This document shows positions 58,943 through 64,000 of a stretch of 64,000 nt of DNA, in pieces. Location: NCBI GenBank assembly GCA_022385805.1, contig MU277671.1, forward strand, positions 1,044,753 through 1,108,752, written 5' to 3'. Below the pieces are notes generated by a model. The model made no database searches, had not been told where the DNA came from, and saw only the letters and a program-made list of their open reading frames with translations. The stretch is from Pilatotrama ljubarskyi. Lineage: Eukaryota; Basidiomycota; Agaricomycetes; Polyporales; Polyporaceae. Position 1 is the first letter of the stretch; each line of letters opens with the position of its first letter. The position numbers were made by a program, and so were the translations under genes.

Positions 58943-60546
58943 ATGTATGAGGGTCTTGGGAACGACCCGTCCGCGCTGATCAACGCCGCCTTTACGCTCA
59001 CCACGATCGGACAATTCGCCCTGCTCATCCTCATCATGACCCTCCTCTGCTCTTCCACAGTGTATAAGCGCAGCTTCGTGCTGTTGAATCTCCTGGCAAT
59101 TTCCTTCCTTGGCACCATCCCGCAGTATCTCTTGTGCGAAGGGTCGCATGCCTATACCATCCGATGCTGATTGGCTCTCCTATCTCCTACAGGATGTATG
59201 CCGAGATGATATACAACCCGAAGCCACCAGCTGGTCTGTGCGCTACCCAGGCCGCCCTACTGGAGGGCGTCCAATGCATGTAGGTCTATACCGCTTTACA
59301 CTGGCCGAGTTCTCATACCGCGTACTAGGCTCGCAATGTCGTCCTTTTCCCTGGTAGTTGATGTCCTAGTCGAGTCGCAAGTCATATCGTTCAACAATAC
59401 TACAACCAAGTATCTACGCGCCGCGGTCCGTTCTCGAACGATCCAACTGTCGATCTCGCTCTGACCGGGAGTCCAGCTCATAGTCATCCCGTACATCACC
59501 TTCATCGCGCTCGTTTCGGCCGTGGCCGCGTTCGGCGTCGCCCACCCAGACCAAGTCAGGCATATGCCGAATGATCTCGCATGCACCCTCCACAACTCCA
59601 CATTGTAAGCCAGATACTCCCTCCTTGGTCCTGCGTTTCATAGTAACACGACCGTTCCGCGCAGCATTACCGCGTTGCAAATCGTCATCTCCGCGATCGT
59701 CGTCCTAACGCTCTCACTCATGAGTGCGTACCCGTTCCGCGCGGCGCAGGCTATTGTTCCTTGCTGGTCAAAAAGTCTGACTATGGGGACCGGACACTGG
59801 CAGCCTACGCCATCGTCCGCACCCTCGCGACGAGACGGCATCTTCCCAGCCTTCCTACTAGCGTCGGTTGGCCCTGCCCGAAGCTCCCGAGCTTCTCTCA
59901 GGCCGCGCGCATCGTCGCCTTCACCTGTCTCCAGGCACTGCTCCTCGTGTGCGTATGGTCCCCCCTGTGTACTATCAGGGCCATGCAATCGTCACTTACC
60001 ACGGGCCTTCTCGCACAGCTTCAATACCGTGCGTACCTACGTCCATTCCGACGGCCCACGCATCGCTGTGGTAGTCCTGCAAGCACTGAGTAAGCTTTTT
60101 CATCCTGCGCACTCGTCCTCGGCCGGCCCAAGTTGGCATGGCGACATGCCCGAGCTTGTACTCACGTCTGCTGTGCATTCGCAGTGCCCGTCACGACTTT
60201 CTGCATTTTCGGCCTCACGGCGGTACGTCTTTCACGTCCTATCGTTCACATAGATGCCTCCTCACGCTGCATGTAGGAGTGCTACCACACGTGGAAGCGC
60301 GCCGTTCTGTACCCGTTCTCGCGGTGGTCGAGAAATCGCCCCGTGGCCGCAGTGGGCAACGTGCCGCTGGAGGTGACGGTCACCGTGGAGGAGGGCCCCC
60401 GCTGCTACGACTCCTACTTTGACCGCGGCCCTAACAGTGAGAAACCGATACGGATCGCGTTGGACCTTGAGACCAAGAGTTCGTTCCGCGATTCTTCCTT
60501 GTCGACGCGCTCCGAGTCCCTGAAGGACTACTTGGTCAAGGATTGA
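58943..60546 (+). CDS. Seven-transmembrane protein, agaricomycete orphan family
   Basis: The spliced protein shows repeated hydrophobic helices. TM1 is FTLTTIGQFALLILIMTLL; TM2 is KRSFVLLNLLAISFLGTIPQ, then YLLMYAEM. A third region around KPPAGLCATQAALLEGVQ precedes later helices (LIVIPYITFIALVSAVAAFG; LQIVISAIVVLTLSLMSAY; RIVAFTCLQALLLVCVW; FCIFGLTAECYHTWKR). A short extracellular segment (MPNDLACTLHNST) has the Cys-x-x-H-N pattern of this family. The C-terminal cytoplasmic tail is Ser/Glu-rich and ends SESLKDYLVKD. The architecture is 7TM receptor-like, but it lacks Ste3 or cAMP-receptor motifs that I recognise. The start at 58943 is the nearest ATG before TM1; an earlier one at 58883 is possible. 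The ligand is unknown. Confidence 0.75.
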
Positions 60547-61036
60547 GAGACGTCAGCGTTACCTTCTGCCTGGACCCTTCACACTGTAACAGCTCTTATG
60601 TTGTTGTATACCACGCTCCCAGTGTCCTCATGAACGCGCAATGGTGCAGAAACATCATCGCATTGATAGCATGACAGATCCACCAAGAAAACACGAGATG
60701 CACTCTCGGGATCCGTGGCCCAAAGCTCAAAGGAATGTGGGGGTGAACGAGATAGTCGCCACTATATTGAGACAACAACTAATGCAAGTGCAAGGGGCGG
60801 CTGCGAACTCGAGAGCAGTGTTCAGAAGTCCGTACGTACTGTGGGGCGTGCGTGCGTGCTGTCCGTGACATGACGGGTATTACTGAAGTAGGTGTACGTA
60901 CTCTGCGATGCAAGTCCGACGAACCAGGAGGAATAAGCGAGAGATTGTCAGAACCGTCAAACCAGAGGCAAAACCAGAAGTCCACTGAACGATGAAGTCC
61001 AGTCCTTCGCCAAGCCACTACCATCCTTCAGGTCGC
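60547..61036. other. Convergent 3' intergenic region
   Basis: 3' flanks of the 7TM gene (+) and the GPI-protein gene (-). No coding signal was seen. Confidence 0.55.
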
Positions 61037-61937
61037 TTAGAGAGCAGCGGCGGCACCAGCGACCATGCCGAGGGCAGCGATAGCCCAAGGCGTCAGGCGA
61101 GGGAGGGAAGCAGCGCCATTGCCGCTGCCGTTGAAGCTGGAGGGTACTGAGGAGTCCGATGCGGAGGTGGCGGATCCAGTGTTAGAGCCGGACGCGCCGG
61201 CGGGCGTGCTGGAGGCGGAGACGGTCACACCGAAGCCACTCGAAGTGGCAGACGAGGCGGGAACAGTCAAAGTGGCAGACCTGCATCACACAAGCGGAGT
61301 CAGCATGGGTGAGGCATGGGAAGGACAGGGGACCTTACCCAGTTACGGACGCCGAAGCGCTTCCAGAGGCGGACACGGAGGCGGTGGACGACGCAGAAGA
61401 GGAGGTGGTCGACAGGGGAGCGCCGACCGTGAACTCCGGGGTCTGGTCGTAGACCTGGTTCTGGTTACTGTGGACAGGATGCCGTCAAGCCTGGACCTAG
61501 CCGTACGACTCTCATGTGGTACTCACGTCACGTTGATGGCCTGAAGGGTATATTGGCTATAGCGGACGAGTCGTATGTGAGCTGCGAGGCTTCGGAGACA
61601 ACATCGGACGGTACATACCCCTCGGGAACCACGGGCAGCTCGAACGACGCGAAGTCCGCAGAGGGGTCGAGGTTGCCCGCGATGGCGAAGGTGTCGTGGA
61701 ACTGGTTCGAGTTGACCAACCGCAGGGTGAAGATGGGGTCCGTGCTGTTGTGGCTCCATGTGATGTTGACTTGCGAACTGGAGTGCCAGTCCACCGGCAG
61801 CTGCAGGAACAGAGCCGAGGTCCAGGGAGCGAGAGCAAGAGCAGCGACGAAACTAGGGTTCACGACGACTCATCTCAGACACCTGCTCTTACAGCCGTCT
61901 CGCGCGACGTGAACACACACCTGAGCTTGGACAACAT
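61037..61937 (-). CDS. Kre9/Knh1-like Ser/Thr-rich GPI-anchored wall protein
   Basis: This is a secreted cell-wall protein family with a Kre9/Knh1-type N-terminal Ig-like domain. A 17-nt first exon (MLSKL plus two bases) and a 68-nt intron (61853-61920) complete a signal peptide, MLSKLSFVAALALAPWTSA. Next come LFLQLPVDWHSSSQVNITWS, DPIFTLRLVNSNQFHDTFAI and a segment with ASFELPVVPEGYVPSD, as in the family. A Ser/Thr/Ala-rich stalk follows (ASSTASVSASGSAS). The C-terminus is hydrophobic (WAIAALGMVAGAAAAL) after small residues, a typical GPI-attachment signal. A frame continuing upstream from a GTG codon is not the true start. A wall beta-glucan-related role is likely but not shown. Confidence 0.87.
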
Positions 61938-62620
61938 GGCGCAAGGACTCTGTTGGAGCTTTTGGGACGAACGAGCCGGGGAGGGAGCTGGGGGAGAGCG
62001 CGGGGAACGAGTTCGACGAGGGCGTCGGGCGTGGCTGGACGCGCGAGGCTGGACTTTTGTACTCTGCGACTTTCTCACGGCTTGCCCGAGAACCTTCGTG
62101 ACCGCCGCCGTCGACTGCGCCGATTGGTCGGTGGCAGGCTCAGCACGGATTCAGCTGGGCCATGCATGCAGCCAAGAATAACATGGAACGATCCTATTCC
62201 TGCCTCTTGCACGCACAACACTCGTCTTGGACATACGCCCAGCAGTCTCCAGACCATTCCCTGCAATGCTTCACGCGATCTCACACATGTCTCCCGGGTC
62301 ATCGATTCTAGCCCGTCTCGTCTACAGCGACAGCGGCACAGCGAGACACAGCGAGACATCTGCCACCTGGCACACTGGAGGCACAGGCTGCTTCGGTTCG
62401 CACCGAGACGATGGCAGCCTCCCACACGAAGCTACGGTCAGCAACAGATCTTCCGCGGCAACGGCGCCTTGCCCGAAACGCGCATCATGAGGCGCCGCTC
62501 AGAATAACCTCCTGCACCGTCACGAAGGTATATGTGCACGGGAACCTCCCATCACGACATCTGGCATCAGCCAGACTCAAGCACGCCCTGGAGGTAGGAT
62601 TAAGCAGGTGCATGCTACTA
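61938..62620. other. Intergenic between Kre9-like gene and ATP23
   Basis: This is promoter sequence of the Kre9-like gene plus the 3' flank of ATP23. It includes a palindromic CCGATTGGTCGG (CCAAT on the minus strand) near 62130, about 195 bp from the Kre9-like start. Short GACAGCGGCACAGCGAGACACAG repeats lie near 62330-62350, but no gene was seen. Confidence 0.5.
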
Positions 62621-63572
62621 CTAGTATATCTGTCAATGAGCGGTCAGAAAAACAGCGTTCGTCGGGGCAACGTGGCGGCAGCGTGCTCTATTACCTCGTC
62701 AAATGGCCGGGTGTCGTTGAAACAACTCTCCCAGACCTCATTGACCGCTCGTTCCGCAGTGGCCTGGTCTGGACAGGCCGGGTTCGCTCGGACGGACAGC
62801 ACGGCGCGTCGGCGCACGCACTCCTGCAAAAGAGCCGTAGACGGAGTAAGCAGCGGACAAGGCATGCCTCGGCGGAAAGACGGACCTGGTGCTGCTTCGA
62901 GAACGACACAAATCCTCTCATCACCTCGCGACTCCACCTGCAGTCGCCGCTAAGGCTATTCGCGCGGATCTTCACATAGCACAGGACGCGGCCGTCAATT
63001 TCGTGGACACGGGGCACGGCGACGGCTCATTAGGTGAAGGCAACCGCTCACATACCTCGCTACACGCATGATGCCGGAGGTTGTTCCAGTCGACCTTGAA
63101 CTTCGCATGGTCATACATATGAACGAGCTCATGCACGATCGTGTCCTCCATGTGGCTCTTGCTCGAGAACTTGCCCTGGCATAGCAGGACCGCGCCTGCT
63201 TCCGGGACGAAGCCGCCTGCACGGGTGATATCGCAAGGTGCACAGACGATGTCCCCTTCGGAGACGTCGCAGCCGTTCAATTTGAGGTGCTTCATCATGA
63301 AGACCACGGCTGGACCTGCACAGAGCAAGGCATAACCCGATTTAACAGGACGTGAATGAAGAGATGAAAGGGTGAACCCACTAATACTGACTATATGTCA
63401 TGAGCTCTCTCTTCCACTTCTCGCACTTTTTGTGGTGATGAGCCTCTATCTCAGCTTCCCGTTCTTCCTTCGTTGCGCCTAGCCCTGTAATCGCGCCAAA
63501 CTTCCGCCGCCATCGGTCAAAGGTTGACTGGTCAGAGGTAGATGGTTCAGACGGAGTCGAAGTAGCGGCCAT
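62621..63572 (-). CDS. ATP23: Mitochondrial inner membrane protease Atp23
   Basis: Atp23 is an intermembrane-space metalloprotease that trims the Atp6 precursor and assists assembly of the Fo sector of ATP synthase. The N-terminus reads [20 protein letters not shown], then [20 protein letters not shown]. The conserved core has KHLKLNGC, then [20 protein letters not shown]. The zinc-binding helix is [17 protein letters not shown], with the HExxH motif as HELVH. After it come [52 protein letters not shown] and [17 protein letters not shown]. The final exon encodes only Ile-Tyr-stop, which restores the conserved end DEIY. The conserved cysteines are present. About 230 residues. Confidence 0.95.
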
Positions 63573-64000
63573 AGGTGGCAGAGCAAGAGAACGAGTGTCC
63601 AGAAGCGCCCGCTCATCCTCTCGGTAACCCTAACCTCTACCTTGTACATGGAGACAGATACCCAGGTTACACACCGGGGTCTCGCCTTTTCTTCGTACCC
63701 AAGAAGGGGTTAGAGAAACGGAACGAAAATTATATATCATATATGCGATTCTAAGGTCACGAGAACGTGTTAGACAATAGGTATTATTCTCTGGGACACA
63801 GAATTTCTACTTTTCTTTCTTGTTCTGTGGGCCAGATAATAAGAGTGCCCGCTCTTTTCTGGCACGTCGCCCGCTCATCGCCCGCTGTTTTTCGGTGGGC
63901 GCTGCCAGGGGGGCATCACTCCAGGGAGCGCTGATATCAACCTATGTAGTACTACCCCCAATCAGGTGTTCGGGGTCCATTTTTCACTTTTCCAAGCCGT
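63573..64000. other. ATP23 upstream region with AT-rich and GCCCGCT-repeated sequence
   Basis: Beyond the ATP23 start, composition changes. There is a telomere-like TAACCCTAACC at 63625, an AT-rich tract (AATTATATATCATATATG) near 63727, and GCCCGCT repeated at about 63607, 63847, 63870 and 63879. No frame was recognised. It may be the edge of a repeat or transposon remnant, or simply a promoter region cut by the window edge. Confidence 0.4.

Noticed and set aside
61852..61863. GTG start for the Kre9-like protein
   Set aside because: A short upstream ATG exon completes a proper signal peptide, so the GTG codon lies inside intron sequence.
1..64000. tRNA genes, CRISPR arrays, intact transposons, secondary-metabolite cluster
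   Set aside because: None was recognised: no B-box plus cloverleaf, no spaced repeats, no reverse transcriptase or transposase motif, and no synthase genes.

Overview
The window is nuclear DNA from a filamentous basidiomycete, probably a wood-decay Agaricomycete. The evidence is dense protein-coding genes on both strands, GC-rich exons, and many GT-AG introns of about 50-70 nt with CTGAC/CTAAC-like branch sites. Several families also fit: a mucin-like single-pass membrane protein with two beta-sandwich modules, a 7TM protein of the agaricomycete orphan type, a Kre9-like GPI protein and a PDR transporter. Nothing bacterial, viral or plasmid-like was seen, and no tRNA, rRNA, CRISPR or intact transposon was recognised. 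Coordinates are genomic spans from start to stop codon and include introns.

Layout. 1-6.7 kb: Rab5-type GTPase (+), SH3-RasGEF (-) and the ESCRT-III regulator Ist1 (+). 6.7-9.7 kb: a gene-poor stretch with one candidate or decayed minus-strand gene. 9.7-13.5 kb: a SAM-dependent methyltransferase (+) and a mucin-like membrane protein (-). 14.6-25.7 kb: the cytoplasmic exosome helicase Ski2 (+), calnexin (-) and the U5 snRNP GTPase Snu114 (-). 26-32.8 kb: prefoldin subunit 1 (+) and a full-size PDR-type ABC transporter (-). 34-42.7 kb: an Ssp120-like secretory EF-hand protein (+) and Dopey/Dop1 (-). 43-49.7 kb: a basic nuclear protein (possibly Ies4-like), a small unknown gene, ATP synthase subunit e, an RBBP4/Msi1 histone chaperone, the RAMP4/Ysy6 translocon protein and a Bmt5-like rRNA methyltransferase. 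49.9-53.8 kb: a tandem pair of enoyl-CoA hydratase/isomerase and 2-methylisocitrate lyase. 54-64 kb: a large low-complexity fungal protein, a 7TM protein, a Kre9-like GPI protein and the mitochondrial protease Atp23.

The genes are mostly housekeeping: endosome and Golgi traffic (Rab5, Ist1, Dop1, Ssp120), ER folding and translocation (calnexin, RAMP4), RNA metabolism (Ski2, Snu114, Bmt5), chromatin (Msi1, Ies4-like candidate) and mitochondria (subunit e, Atp23, methylisocitrate lyase). No secondary-metabolite cluster or mobile island is evident. The most notable points are gene-structure oddities: a 6-nt microexon in Rab5, a start codon split off by an intron in RAMP4, terminal exons of a few codons in ATP23 and SNU114, an in-frame TGA inside a large fungal gene, an unresolved two-gene-or-one-gene locus near 44.3 kb, and an unassigned coding signal near 7.3-8.2 kb. 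No convincing new multi-gene system was found.
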